Positions 17,239 to 24,886 of a stretch of DNA of 64,000 nucleotides are shown here, piece by piece. The position numbers and the translations under genes were made by a program. Location of the stretch: assembly GCA_943788935.1 (NCBI GenBank), contig CALSSE010000017.1, positions 482,001-546,000 of the forward strand. Direction: 5' to 3'. Position 1 is the first letter of the stretch. Every line of letters begins with the position of its first letter. The notes beneath the pieces are model-generated. The model did no database searches, was not told the origin of the DNA, and saw nothing but the letters and a program-made list of their open reading frames with translations. The stretch is from an uncultured bacterium (GTDB taxonomy: Bacteria; Myxococcota_A; Bradymonadia; UBA7976; VGTA01).

Positions 17239-18852
17239 TTAATGATTGGGGTCTCTCTCTAAGCAGACCTCCGGCGCGCGAGCCTTAAGCCATCGCTCTA
17301 CCTCTGATCGATACTCGGAGAGTAACTCTTGAGTGCTCGCTTCAAATCGCATCACCAAGACCGGTTGGGTATTGCTCGCTCGCACGAGCCCCCATCCGCT
17401 TTGAAACTTCACTCGCGCGCCGTCAACAGCGCTCACAGGATAGCGCGCAGAGAAAGCCTCTGAGAAGCGTTTTATAACCGCGCTTTTATGCTGATCTTCA
17501 CAATAGACGCGTAGTTCAGGAGTATTGAGGGTAGCCGGCAGTGCTCTTCGCCAAGCGCTAAGCTCAAAGTCAGGGGCGACCAAAAGCTCGATTAAGCGAG
17601 CGCCTACATAGATCGCATCATCAAAGCCATAAAAACGGTCTGCGAAGAAGATATGACCACTCATCTCTCCAGCGAGAGGTGCTCCTGTCTCCCTCATTCG
17701 AGCCTTAATGAGCGAGTGTCCTACCTTCCACATCTCGGCGACTCCACCTGCGCTCTTGACTCCATCATAGAGTTGGTCTGAGCACTTTACTTCACCGATA
17801 ATCGTGGCGCCCGGTGACTCGGAGAGTATATGTTGTGCGAACAAGAGTAGGAGTTGATCACCCCAGAGTACAACCCCCTCTCGATCTACTACTCCTAGTC
17901 GGTCACCGTCACCATCAAATCCTAAACCTACATCAGCGCCCTCTTTGATGACCTTCGCTTTAAGATCAGTGAGGTTTTCTTCCACCGTTGGGTCGGGGTG
18001 ATGAGCAGGAAAGCGTCCATTGGGCTCGCAGTAGAGAGGATAGACTTGGGCGCCTAATGAGTTAAAGAAGCGGGTCGCTAATGGCCCTGAGGCCCCATGA
18101 CCAGCGTCGATGACAATCTTAAGGTTATGGAGAGGTCGTTGAGGTAAGCGTAGACGATCTCTCAGCGCGACTAAGTATGGGTCGCTGAGGTCTCGCTCAA
18201 GCGCTTGAGTCTCTCTTGGTTGTATGGATCGCCCCTTTATTAGATAGTCAGCTTCAATGACTCGACGGGCGAGGCGCTGGAGCTGCTCACCATAGATTGA
18301 CTCTGTCCCGATGCTCAGCTTAAAGCCATTCCAATCGCTAGGGTTGTGACTCCCCGTGACCGCGATCCCTCCATGGCATACCAGAGAGTTACTATCGGTC
18401 TCTGTAGATGAAGGGGCGAGCTCATAGGTAGCGAAGTAAACAACAGGAGTAGGGACTAAACCTAGCCTGAGCACGTTGACCCCCATCCGTCTTAAGCCAC
18501 ACTCGAGCGCTGCACTGAGTCTCGGTCCACTGAGTCGAGCGTCGTAGCCGATCGCGACCCAAAGAGGAGTCTCTTGGGACTGCTCTCTCTCTTGAATTTC
18601 AGCTCCATAAGCGCACCCGATGGCGTAAGCGAGCTGTAGACTGAGTTTAGGTTCATCGGGCCACTGCTCTCCCCAATGAGGTTCACTTACTGATCGACTC
18701 ATGCCCTGTTGAGGACCTAAGAGGTGAGGAGTGACGACCCCTCGAATATCGTACTGACGAAATAACGTCTTAAGTTTAGAAGCGGCCAAAGCGGGGGGGG
18801 AGGCAGGAAAGGGAGAGTCAATCTCTTGGAGAGCGTTTACCTCATTATACAT
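17239..18852 (-). CDS. phosphomannomutase/phosphoglucomutase
   Basis: 537 residues, ATG at 18852 preceded by AAGGAG at ideal spacing. It belongs to the alpha-D-phosphohexomutase superfamily. The phosphoserine loop is V-T-G-S-H-N-P, the magnesium loop G-F-D-G-D-G-D-R-L, the sugar-specificity loop G-E-M-S-G-H-I-F and the phosphate-binding region near R-A-S-N-T-Q-P. GEMSGH is the form typical of dual PMM/PGM enzymes of the AlgC type. It interconverts hexose 6- and 1-phosphates and feeds GDP-mannose and UDP-glucose synthesis. The next gene upstream (19038-20174) makes GDP-mannose from mannose 1-phosphate, so the two form a sugar-nucleotide module for surface polysaccharide. An N-terminal extension of about 25 residues before the first domain is unusual. 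Confidence 0.9.
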   Translation of the reverse strand: MYNEVNALQEIDSPFPASPPALAASKLKTLFRQYDIRGVVTPHLLGPQQGMSRSVSEPHWGEQWPDEPKLSLQLAYAIGCAYGAEIQEREQSQETPLWVAIGYDARLSGPRLSAALECGLRRMGVNVLRLGLVPTPVVYFATYELAPSSTETDSNSLVCHGGIAVTGSHNPSDWNGFKLSIGTESIYGEQLQRLARRVIEADYLIKGRSIQPRETQALERDLSDPYLVALRDRLRLPQRPLHNLKIVIDAGHGASGPLATRFFNSLGAQVYPLYCEPNGRFPAHHPDPTVEENLTDLKAKVIKEGADVGLGFDGDGDRLGVVDREGVVLWGDQLLLLFAQHILSESPGATIIGEVKCSDQLYDGVKSAGGVAEMWKVGHSLIKARMRETGAPLAGEMSGHIFFADRFYGFDDAIYVGARLIELLVAPDFELSAWRRALPATLNTPELRVYCEDQHKSAVIKRFSEAFSARYPVSAVDGARVKFQSGWGLVRASNTQPVLVMRFEASTQELLSEYRSEVERWLKARAPEVCLERDPNH

Positions 18853-18889
18853 ATTTATCTCCTTATGAATTTAGACTCTAGATTAAACT

Positions 18890-18981
18890 CTAAGCTAAAC
18901 ACTGAGTGATCTCTAAGCTAAACACTGAGTGATCTTTAAGCTAAACACTGAGTGACCTCTAAGCTAAACACTGAGTGATCA
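18890..18981. repeat. 23-bp tandem repeat, four copies
   Basis: The unit CTAAGCTAAACACTGAGTGATCT is present four times, nearly perfect (one T for C, one C for T). It fills the gap between the mannose-1-phosphate guanylyltransferase and the phosphomutase, just upstream of the phosphomutase ribosome-binding site. Each unit contains a CACTGAGTG half-palindrome and could serve as an iterated binding site, though simple duplication is as likely. Confidence 0.95.
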
Positions 18982-19037
18982 TTTAACTCTTAATGCAGAG
19001 ATCAATCAAGATATGCCGAGGTCTGATTATGTCAAGT

Positions 19038-20174
19038 TTAGGTGAGTTCTTTAAGTCCTTTGTGCCGAAGGCGCTCGATGACGAGGCGGACATCTTGAGC
19101 GCTCTCTCGAGCACAGACAAGAGTCGCGTCATCGGTATTAACCACGACGACACCCTCAAGTCCTACAACGGCTGTAAATCGATCGCTGTAGACCGTGACC
19201 TCTCTGGAGTTTAACGCGAGGTGTTCAGGATGTCCTATCAAGACATTATGATGCTCATCGACCGGGTTGACCTCACTGAGCGCTCCCCAATGCCCAACGT
19301 CGCTCCACCCGGCTCGGAGAGGGATCACCTCTAGTTCATCAGCACTTTCCATCACGCCGACATCGATACTGACGCCCTTGATCTCCATAAAGGCCTCATC
19401 AAGAGCCTCGGTATAGGCCGCCTCATCAAGAGCCTCTATAGCGGCTCGAACGGGTGCCAATGAGGTCATGAGCTTGGGGAGTTGCGCGTTCAATTCAGTG
19501 AGTATGCGCTCGACGCTGAAGATAAATACCCCGCTATTCCACAAGTATTGACCAGAGGCCAAGTACTCCTCAGCGACTCGTTTAGGGGGTTTCTCAACAA
19601 AACGCTCTGCGGAGAGTCGACTCTGATTATCGAGCCCCCCACCGGGATATTTGATGTACCCATATCCGGTCTCCGCTCGGGTAGGAATTACGCCTAAGGT
19701 CATGATCTTACCCTCTCTAGCCCCCTCAACTGCGCTCAATAGCGCGGTCTGAAAGGCAGAAATGTCGGAGATATGATGGTCGGCGGGTAGGAGTATGATG
19801 ACTCCTTGAGGGTCACGGGAGGCGATATGGTGGGCAGCGAGTGCAACACAAGGGGCGGTGTTCCGAGCACAGGGCTCGACGAGCAGGTTGCTTTCTGGGA
19901 GCGAGGGGCAATGAGTGATCACTCCCTCTTTGTGATGTTCACCAGCGACGACATAGCGGTCTGCCCATTCAGCGATATGAGTTAAGCGAGACATCGTGGC
20001 GGCGATAAGAGACTCTTCGCCACCCATAGAGAGGAATTGTTTAGGGAGATGTTGTCGAGAGAGAGGCCAAAATCTGGTCCCTGAGCCTCCAGCCATCACC
20101 ACTGGGAAGATTCCTCCCTGTATGGTTGATGAGCGGTGTTCGCTGTTCATGTCATCACTCATGTCATCACTCAT
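19038..20174 (-). CDS. manC: mannose-1-phosphate guanylyltransferase
   Basis: 378 residues. The signature nucleotidyltransferase motif is V-V-M-A-G-G-S-G-T-R-F-W-P-L-S-R, followed by K-Q-F-L, L-P-A-D-H and F-V-E-K-P. It converts mannose 1-phosphate and GTP to GDP-mannose in the cytoplasm. It is the short, single-domain form without the C-terminal phosphomannose isomerase of AlgA/ManC fusions. The N-terminus begins with a duplicated M-S-D-D from a 12-bp repeat (unit ATGTCATCACTC), giving three in-frame ATGs at 20174, 20162 and 20150. The first overlaps the upstream stop as ATGA. It pairs functionally with the phosphomutase downstream. Confidence 0.92.
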   Translation of the reverse strand: MSDDMSDDMNSEHRSSTIQGGIFPVVMAGGSGTRFWPLSRQHLPKQFLSMGGEESLIAATMSRLTHIAEWADRYVVAGEHHKEGVITHCPSLPESNLLVEPCARNTAPCVALAAHHIASRDPQGVIILLPADHHISDISAFQTALLSAVEGAREGKIMTLGVIPTRAETGYGYIKYPGGGLDNQSRLSAERFVEKPPKRVAEEYLASGQYLWNSGVFIFSVERILTELNAQLPKLMTSLAPVRAAIEALDEAAYTEALDEAFMEIKGVSIDVGVMESADELEVIPLRAGWSDVGHWGALSEVNPVDEHHNVLIGHPEHLALNSREVTVYSDRFTAVVGLEGVVVVNTDDATLVCARESAQDVRLVIERLRHKGLKELT

Positions 20175-20731
20175 GGAGCTTCAGTCTCCTCCGCACCCTC
20201 TGAGTATTCAGCGACCTCCCCGAGCGCGACCCACCGGTTGATCTCAGGTAAAATGTCACCTCGCCAACGCTCGCTCAAACGCTCTTCTAAGTAGCGCTGA
20301 TAGAGAGCTTTATAGAGTCGATCGAGATGCTCCAAGAGGAACATACGCTCAAAAAATTGAGTCTGTCCGCCCTTGGTCATAATCTCTGGCAACTTAATAG
20401 CGCTCATCATGAGAGGCGCTTCGCGGAGAGTAAAAATCCACTCTTGTTCACCTTGAGTGACTCGGATTTTAGCTTGTCTCGCAAGTTTCCCTAAGCGGAG
20501 AGCCATCTTGGCCTCGATACTAGAGCTTGGTCTCCCTCCTTTGAAGCTATCTTCTTGATCATCGAGGGCAGTAGAGCTCATCGTGAGTCGATCTTCGAAG
20601 GTGACCTCTACTTGACCGAGATCTCCCCCGAGGTCAAAGATCCCCGCCTGAGCTTCTTCTCGGTACCAGAGCCAAGTGATAAATTCAGCACCTAAAAACT
20701 CGGCGCGTTTAATGCGATCAGAGAGGTCCAT
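20171..20731 (-). CDS. conserved hypothetical partner of the RdgC-like gene
   Basis: 186 residues from ATG 20731, chosen because it has a strong AGGAGGAG Shine-Dalgarno; an earlier in-frame ATG at 20791 lacks one. It is soluble and acidic, with no signal peptide. Visible features are L-G-A-E-F-I-T-W-L-W-Y near the start, then D-L-G-G-D-L-G-Q-V-E-V, and a helical C-terminal third. From memory, similar proteins sit directly after the RdgC-like gene in other Myxococcota, which suggests they work as a pair, but this was not checked. The stop overlaps the start of the guanylyltransferase gene (ATGA). Confidence 0.5.
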   Translation of the reverse strand: MDLSDRIKRAEFLGAEFITWLWYREEAQAGIFDLGGDLGQVEVTFEDRLTMSSTALDDQEDSFKGGRPSSSIEAKMALRLGKLARQAKIRVTQGEQEWIFTLREAPLMMSAIKLPEIMTKGGQTQFFERMFLLEHLDRLYKALYQRYLEERLSERWRGDILPEINRWVALGEVAEYSEGAEETEAP

Positions 20732-20802
20732 CTCTCCTCCTAATAAAAATCTAATGATTAAGTATAGTCTAAAGTAAGCGAGGGAAATCACCGCTAGGTG
20801 AT

Positions 20803-21459
20803 TTACACTTCGCCTCGAAGAGTCTCAAAGAGAGTGTCCTGGTCGACGAAGGCGGTCGGCTCTTCATTATCGAGAACTTTGAGCAGATCGGTGGAGAGAC
20901 CTAGGCTAGGGTCATGAGCGAGGGTGTAAGCGAATTCAGGAGTTAAGGTCATCCCGAAAGACTCTTCAAAGAGCTCTACAAACTCTTCATTGAGACCCTT
21001 GCTTGTATTGAAAAAACGTACGTAGCCAGTCTCCCAATTCCACACCACCTCAGCGGTCTTAATACTGGGGAGGACCTTCTCGCGGAGCGTCTGCTCTACC
21101 TTCTCTCTGATCTCAGCGCGCTCATAGCGACTGAGGACCTCTTTTTTGAGCTCTTGCATCGCCAAGCGCTCTTCTCGCTCACAATAGACGGCGAGGAGTC
21201 GTTTAGGCACTGCGAGTGAGTCTATCCTCATCCCTACTACGACATATTCGTTATAGAGACACTGCTCTAAGCTGATCGAAGTATCGAGCGCGAAGTGAGC
21301 ATTACACCAACCGACAGAGCGCTCATCGTCGCTCGATGGATTAATCTCTTTGGCGAGATGCCTGCTCAGACCCTCTTGTACCTTTTTTTGCCATTGAGGA
21401 GGCAAGTGTTGATTGACTCGATACTGCCGATAGGTGAGCCCACCTTGAAAAGCGCCCAT
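20803..21459 (-). CDS. RdgC-like recombination-associated protein (tentative)
   Basis: 218 residues, ATG at 21459 with AAGGA upstream. The opening M-G-A-F-Q-G-G-L-T-Y-R-Q-Y-R, the S-V-G-W motif near residue 50 and V-W-N-W-E-T-G-Y-V-R-F-F near residue 155 resemble the short RdgC-like proteins of Myxococcota. RdgC binds double-stranded DNA as a ring and limits RecA loading. At 218 residues it is shorter than gammaproteobacterial RdgC (about 300). The middle is a Glu/Lys/Arg-rich helical arm, as expected for the gate region. It is cytoplasmic. The assignment rests on remembered similarity. Confidence 0.45.
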   Translation of the reverse strand: MGAFQGGLTYRQYRVNQHLPPQWQKKVQEGLSRHLAKEINPSSDDERSVGWCNAHFALDTSISLEQCLYNEYVVVGMRIDSLAVPKRLLAVYCEREERLAMQELKKEVLSRYERAEIREKVEQTLREKVLPSIKTAEVVWNWETGYVRFFNTSKGLNEEFVELFEESFGMTLTPEFAYTLAHDPSLGLSTDLLKVLDNEEPTAFVDQDTLFETLRGEV

Positions 21460-21638
21460 AAAAAGTCCTTTTTACTGAGTTCATTGTTGAGAGATGATCA
21501 CTCTGAGTGAGGGGCGCTATCCTAACCGATCCATATCTAAAGTCCACCCATGACTTGATCGTAAAGAAGAGATTTATCTCTCTAACGGTGTATAGGAGTG
21601 ATGAGGAGATCATCGAGGAGTGATCAGAGTAGAATCAC

Positions 21639-23513
21639 TTAGCTCTCCCACGGCATAAACCAAAATCCTTGTGCAGATCCAACGCTTAATACGATCGGAG
21701 GTGTGTTGAGTCCATCAGGGAATAGGCTGAGCGGCCGGGCGAGATCAATGCGGAAGACGCTCCGGTTGAGCTGAGGAAAGAGGAGCCTCAACCCGCCTCC
21801 GACGCTATGTCTCCATTGATACTGAGTGAGATCTTTATGGACGCTCCCTCCTTCATAGAATATGGCTACGCCGAGGTGGATAAAGCTCCAACGGATGGGT
21901 GGGCTACGATACTCGAAATTGTTTCGTGAGACACCACCACCGATGACTCTAAACGCTCCATTAGGGTATCCCCTCAGCCCGGCATCTCCACCGATAGTGA
22001 TGACGCTGTTGCTGACATCTCGCCATCGCTCACTGAGGGTGAGACGAATGATGAAGTAGCCGCGATGAGAGCCCATAAGGCGAAGCGGGATAGCGCTGCT
22101 GAGACCGGCGCTGAGTCTACGGTTCACGACTTCATCTGAGTTTTGTCCCTCTATTCGAGCGCTCCCTCCGATAGAGGTAGAGACAAACCCACGACTCAAA
22201 AATGGATAGGTGTAGCTTAGAGAGAGGCTAGGCAGATACGCTTTATCTCCAACGAGTACAAGCTGATGACCCGTGCTGAAGCGAGGGCCTACTCTAAGAT
22301 CTTCACGTACGCCAAAGGTGCTGACATCGGTGAGAGCGATATACTGACGCTGGTACCAAGAGAAGCTCAAAGAGGGACCAAGCTGAAAGCGATCAGGGGG
22401 GAGGTAGAGTGAACGCCACCGTTGCTCTTGGCTCGCTGAGACTCCCTCAAAGACTTGTCGTTGAGAGTGACTCACTCCTAGACCTAAGCTGAGACTTTTT
22501 TGAGTAGGCCCACTCCACTGTCGAGTCGCTTGAAGACCTGCTGACCAAGACTTAAGCTCCCATTCAAGAGGCGTCTCCTCCACCTCGACAGTGCTAGGAT
22601 CATCATCGGTGAGAACCTCTCCTGCGACTCCAATACGTGACCTTTGACGCCCGGCACCTAAAGACGCTCCCATACTCCACGCTTGATCTAGATTAAATAA
22701 AGGTCGAGAGAGTGAGAGCTGAGCCGACTCTCCCTCACGCTCTCCGCTCCCTCGGGTCCAAGCGCTACTGACGCTAGCGTTGAGGCTCAAGTCAGGGCCA
22801 AATCGTCGATGATTGACGACAAGGCCACCGATGATATTATAGGGGCTGACCGCGCTCACTGCGCTGAGGAGAATACGTTGACCGAGAAGGTTTCGCTCAG
22901 TGAGACTAAGATTGAGTTGATTCAAGACGCCGCCATTATAGCTAAAACCACTCTCTACCCTCAAGCTCCACAAGTCTCGAGTGACGATGATGACCTCTAG
23001 AGGGGCTTGAGTATCACTCTCCCCACGGAGGTGGTCTTTGGTGATTTTTCTCTCGGAGATTTGGGTCTTCATGACTGGGATCACTCGCGCTGAAGTAAAA
23101 ACCCCTAAAGTCCTCAAATTTCGTTCGGTCTCTAGCGCTCTTGGCGCCGACCATAGGGATCCGATACTTAAACGTGACTCTCTCTCGATCACTTCTCTCT
23201 TTGTGGTCATATGGAGATAATTGAGCGGTTGAGTCAAGGTCGAGAGTCGCTCTCCCTTAAGAAAGACCGGTAGAGAGATAATATGAATCGCTTGAACGAC
23301 TCTACCTTCTGGCTGTGGGTGCACGCTCCATCCTTTAGCCGAGAGCGCTTTGATGCTCACCTCATCAACATACGGTAATTTCGTATTATTAGAGGTCTGT
23401 CGATTAATAGGTGTCGCTATCGCAGAGGAGCTCAAGCAGAACATGAGCCAAGATAAGACCCATTGAGGGTCACTTGTAAGTCGAGGTATATTCGTTGATA
23501 ACCATCTGAACAT
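21639..23513 (-). CDS. Omp85/BamA-superfamily outer-membrane protein
   Basis: 624 residues from ATG 23513, which lies just after the hydrolase stop and opens a signal peptide cleaved near A-I-A-T. A longer reading from 23627 would overlap the hydrolase by about 100 bases. A periplasmic POTRA-like part (about residues 40-170, with L-R-T-L-G-V-F-T-S-A-R-V) precedes a 16-strand barrel of the surface-antigen (D15) family. The barrel includes S-L-T-E-R-N-L-L-G-Q and G-G-D-A-G-L-R-G-Y-P, the latter a version of the R-G-Y loop that enters the barrel lumen in all Omp85 proteins. With only about one POTRA it is closer to TamA-like or orphan surface antigens than to BamA, so it may insert or secrete a specific protein. 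Confidence 0.8.
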   Translation of the reverse strand: MFRWLSTNIPRLTSDPQWVLSWLMFCLSSSAIATPINRQTSNNTKLPYVDEVSIKALSAKGWSVHPQPEGRVVQAIHIISLPVFLKGERLSTLTQPLNYLHMTTKREVIERESRLSIGSLWSAPRALETERNLRTLGVFTSARVIPVMKTQISERKITKDHLRGESDTQAPLEVIIVTRDLWSLRVESGFSYNGGVLNQLNLSLTERNLLGQRILLSAVSAVSPYNIIGGLVVNHRRFGPDLSLNASVSSAWTRGSGEREGESAQLSLSRPLFNLDQAWSMGASLGAGRQRSRIGVAGEVLTDDDPSTVEVEETPLEWELKSWSAGLQATRQWSGPTQKSLSLGLGVSHSQRQVFEGVSASQEQRWRSLYLPPDRFQLGPSLSFSWYQRQYIALTDVSTFGVREDLRVGPRFSTGHQLVLVGDKAYLPSLSLSYTYPFLSRGFVSTSIGGSARIEGQNSDEVVNRRLSAGLSSAIPLRLMGSHRGYFIIRLTLSERWRDVSNSVITIGGDAGLRGYPNGAFRVIGGGVSRNNFEYRSPPIRWSFIHLGVAIFYEGGSVHKDLTQYQWRHSVGGGLRLLFPQLNRSVFRIDLARPLSLFPDGLNTPPIVLSVGSAQGFWFMPWES

Positions 23514-23520
23514 TAATGAT

Positions 23521-24378
23521 TTAACTCGGGGGCGGAGACGCTGAACCAGCCTCCGAGAGGTGTTCACGTAAGACTGCGTTGAGATCAATATTGCTCTGTC
23601 GGACGATCCCATGTCCCGCGTGTTCAAAGCTGATGAGCTTAGCGTTGGGGATGGCTTGGGCGAGGGACTTACTGTGTTTGGGATGAACTAGGAGATCTTC
23701 TTGTGCTTGGATCACCAAAGCAGGACATTGAATGGAGGAGAGACGAGCGCGAGTGTCATGCTTTAAGATCGCCTTCACATGACTCACTCGGGTCTTGGAG
23801 GGAGGCTTAGGGGTGAAGTCTTCTCTTAGCTTTTCGTTAATCTCTTCATCTCGTCCTTGACGAGCTGATTCTTGCAGGACGCTCTCGGGAACGAGCAGCG
23901 CTCTCAACGCCTCTATTCTTTGCTGTGGGTCGCGAGAGAGCTGGGCCTTTAAAAAGCGGGGGATCCCCTTGGCGGTTGGGAGGACTTTAGAGACTCCACC
24001 ATAATGGGTGACGATGAGAGAGAGGCTGATGATCCTCTCAGGAGCGAGTAAAGCGAGCTCTTGTGAGATCATTCCCCCCATAGAGATCCCGACGACATGA
24101 GCGCGCTCCCAGCTGAGATGATCCATGAGCGCCAAGCAGTCATGGGCGAAATCGACCATGCTCTTCGCTGGCGGTCCAACGCTCTCTCCTACGCCAAGAT
24201 GGTCAAACCAAGCGACTTGATAGTCTTTAGATAGTTCTTCTACTTGAGATCTCCAGGCGCGACCTCGCGCCATAAACCCCATCACTAAAAGAATTGGTGC
24301 GCCGGAGCCGCGAACTCCATATTTAATCACTCCTTCACGGCTCTCACAGCTTTGGTCTACCTCTAGTGAATCTCTCAT
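23521..24378 (-). CDS. alpha/beta hydrolase
   Basis: 285 residues from ATG 24378; a GTG at 24393 is too close to the Shine-Dalgarno (GAGAGG). The alpha/beta-hydrolase fold is clear: oxyanion region L-V-M-G-F-M, W-F-D-H-L-G-V-G-E-S, nucleophile elbow G-I-S-M-G-G (Ser), an Asp in Q-E-D-L-L-V, and the catalytic His in H-A-G-H-G. No signal peptide, so it is cytoplasmic. Substrate cannot be told from sequence; such enzymes are usually esterases, lactonases or epoxide/haloalkane-type hydrolases. Its stop is 8 bases before the Omp85 start. Confidence 0.85.
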   Translation of the reverse strand: MRDSLEVDQSCESREGVIKYGVRGSGAPILLVMGFMARGRAWRSQVEELSKDYQVAWFDHLGVGESVGPPAKSMVDFAHDCLALMDHLSWERAHVVGISMGGMISQELALLAPERIISLSLIVTHYGGVSKVLPTAKGIPRFLKAQLSRDPQQRIEALRALLVPESVLQESARQGRDEEINEKLREDFTPKPPSKTRVSHVKAILKHDTRARLSSIQCPALVIQAQEDLLVHPKHSKSLAQAIPNAKLISFEHAGHGIVRQSNIDLNAVLREHLSEAGSASPPPS

Positions 24379-24680
24379 ATTATCGTTATGCACCTCTCTG
24401 AATATAGATAGAATGAATTATACATCGTCTTACCAAAGATCTGATCTTGTTCGAGATCAAGTATGACTTGGTGATCTCTATCATCAGCGATGTCTGCCGG
24501 TCGATCAAGTATGATCTCAGATCTCATGACTCAGTCAGCGCGATCAATCATTTTTTACTCTGATAAAACCAATGGGAATAGAGGGGCTTTGTTGATCGTT
24601 AAGTACTCTGAGCAGCGATTGAAACCCCTTGGGTAATATGTTAAGTGATTTGCGAATTATACCGATAAAGATTGAAGAAT
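24379..24680. other. divergent intergenic region
   Basis: About 300 bases between the minus-strand hydrolase and the plus-strand small membrane protein. It holds a 6-bp-stem inverted repeat TGATCT-N6-AGATCA near 24450-24467 and two copies of GATCAAGTATGA (about 24457 and 24503). These may be operator elements for divergent promoters, but no promoter could be assigned with confidence. Confidence 0.3.
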
Positions 24681-24863
24681 ATGATACGACTCGCTAAATT
24701 TATTGTTTTACTCATTGTTATTTACAGTCTTGGCTTTATTAGCGGTCTACGCTACCAAGGTAGTCCCGACGAGGGTGAAGCGCTTCAAGAGCACCTTATA
24801 GATAAGTACAATCAAGCAAAAGAAAAGGGGAGTGCTGTTATCGATCACTTCGATAACGACTGA
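24681..24863 (+). CDS. small single-pass membrane protein
   Basis: 60 residues from the ATG at 24681 (a TTG three codons earlier is possible). One hydrophobic segment (about residues 5-24, L-A-K-F-I-V-L-L-I-V-I-Y-S-L-G-F) precedes a short charged tail ending in H-F-D-N-D. It lies 23 bases upstream of the giant MopE-repeat lipoprotein gene and is probably co-transcribed with it. Function unknown; a small accessory or chaperone-like membrane protein is conceivable. Confidence 0.45.
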   Translation: MIRLAKFIVLLIVIYSLGFISGLRYQGSPDEGEALQEHLIDKYNQAKEKGSAVIDHFDND

Positions 24864-24869
24864 TTAACC

Positions 24870-24883
24870 TCCCCCTTGGGGGA
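24870..24883 (+). promoter_or_regulatory. perfect hairpin containing the ribosome-binding site
   Basis: The 14-base palindrome TCCCCCTTGGGGGA lies 3 bases before the ATG at 24887, and its right arm (GGGGGA) is the Shine-Dalgarno of the MopE-repeat lipoprotein. In RNA it would fold as a C/G stem with a CUUG tetraloop and could hide the ribosome site until translation of the upstream small gene opens it. Confidence 0.4.
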
Positions 24884-24886
24884 TAT

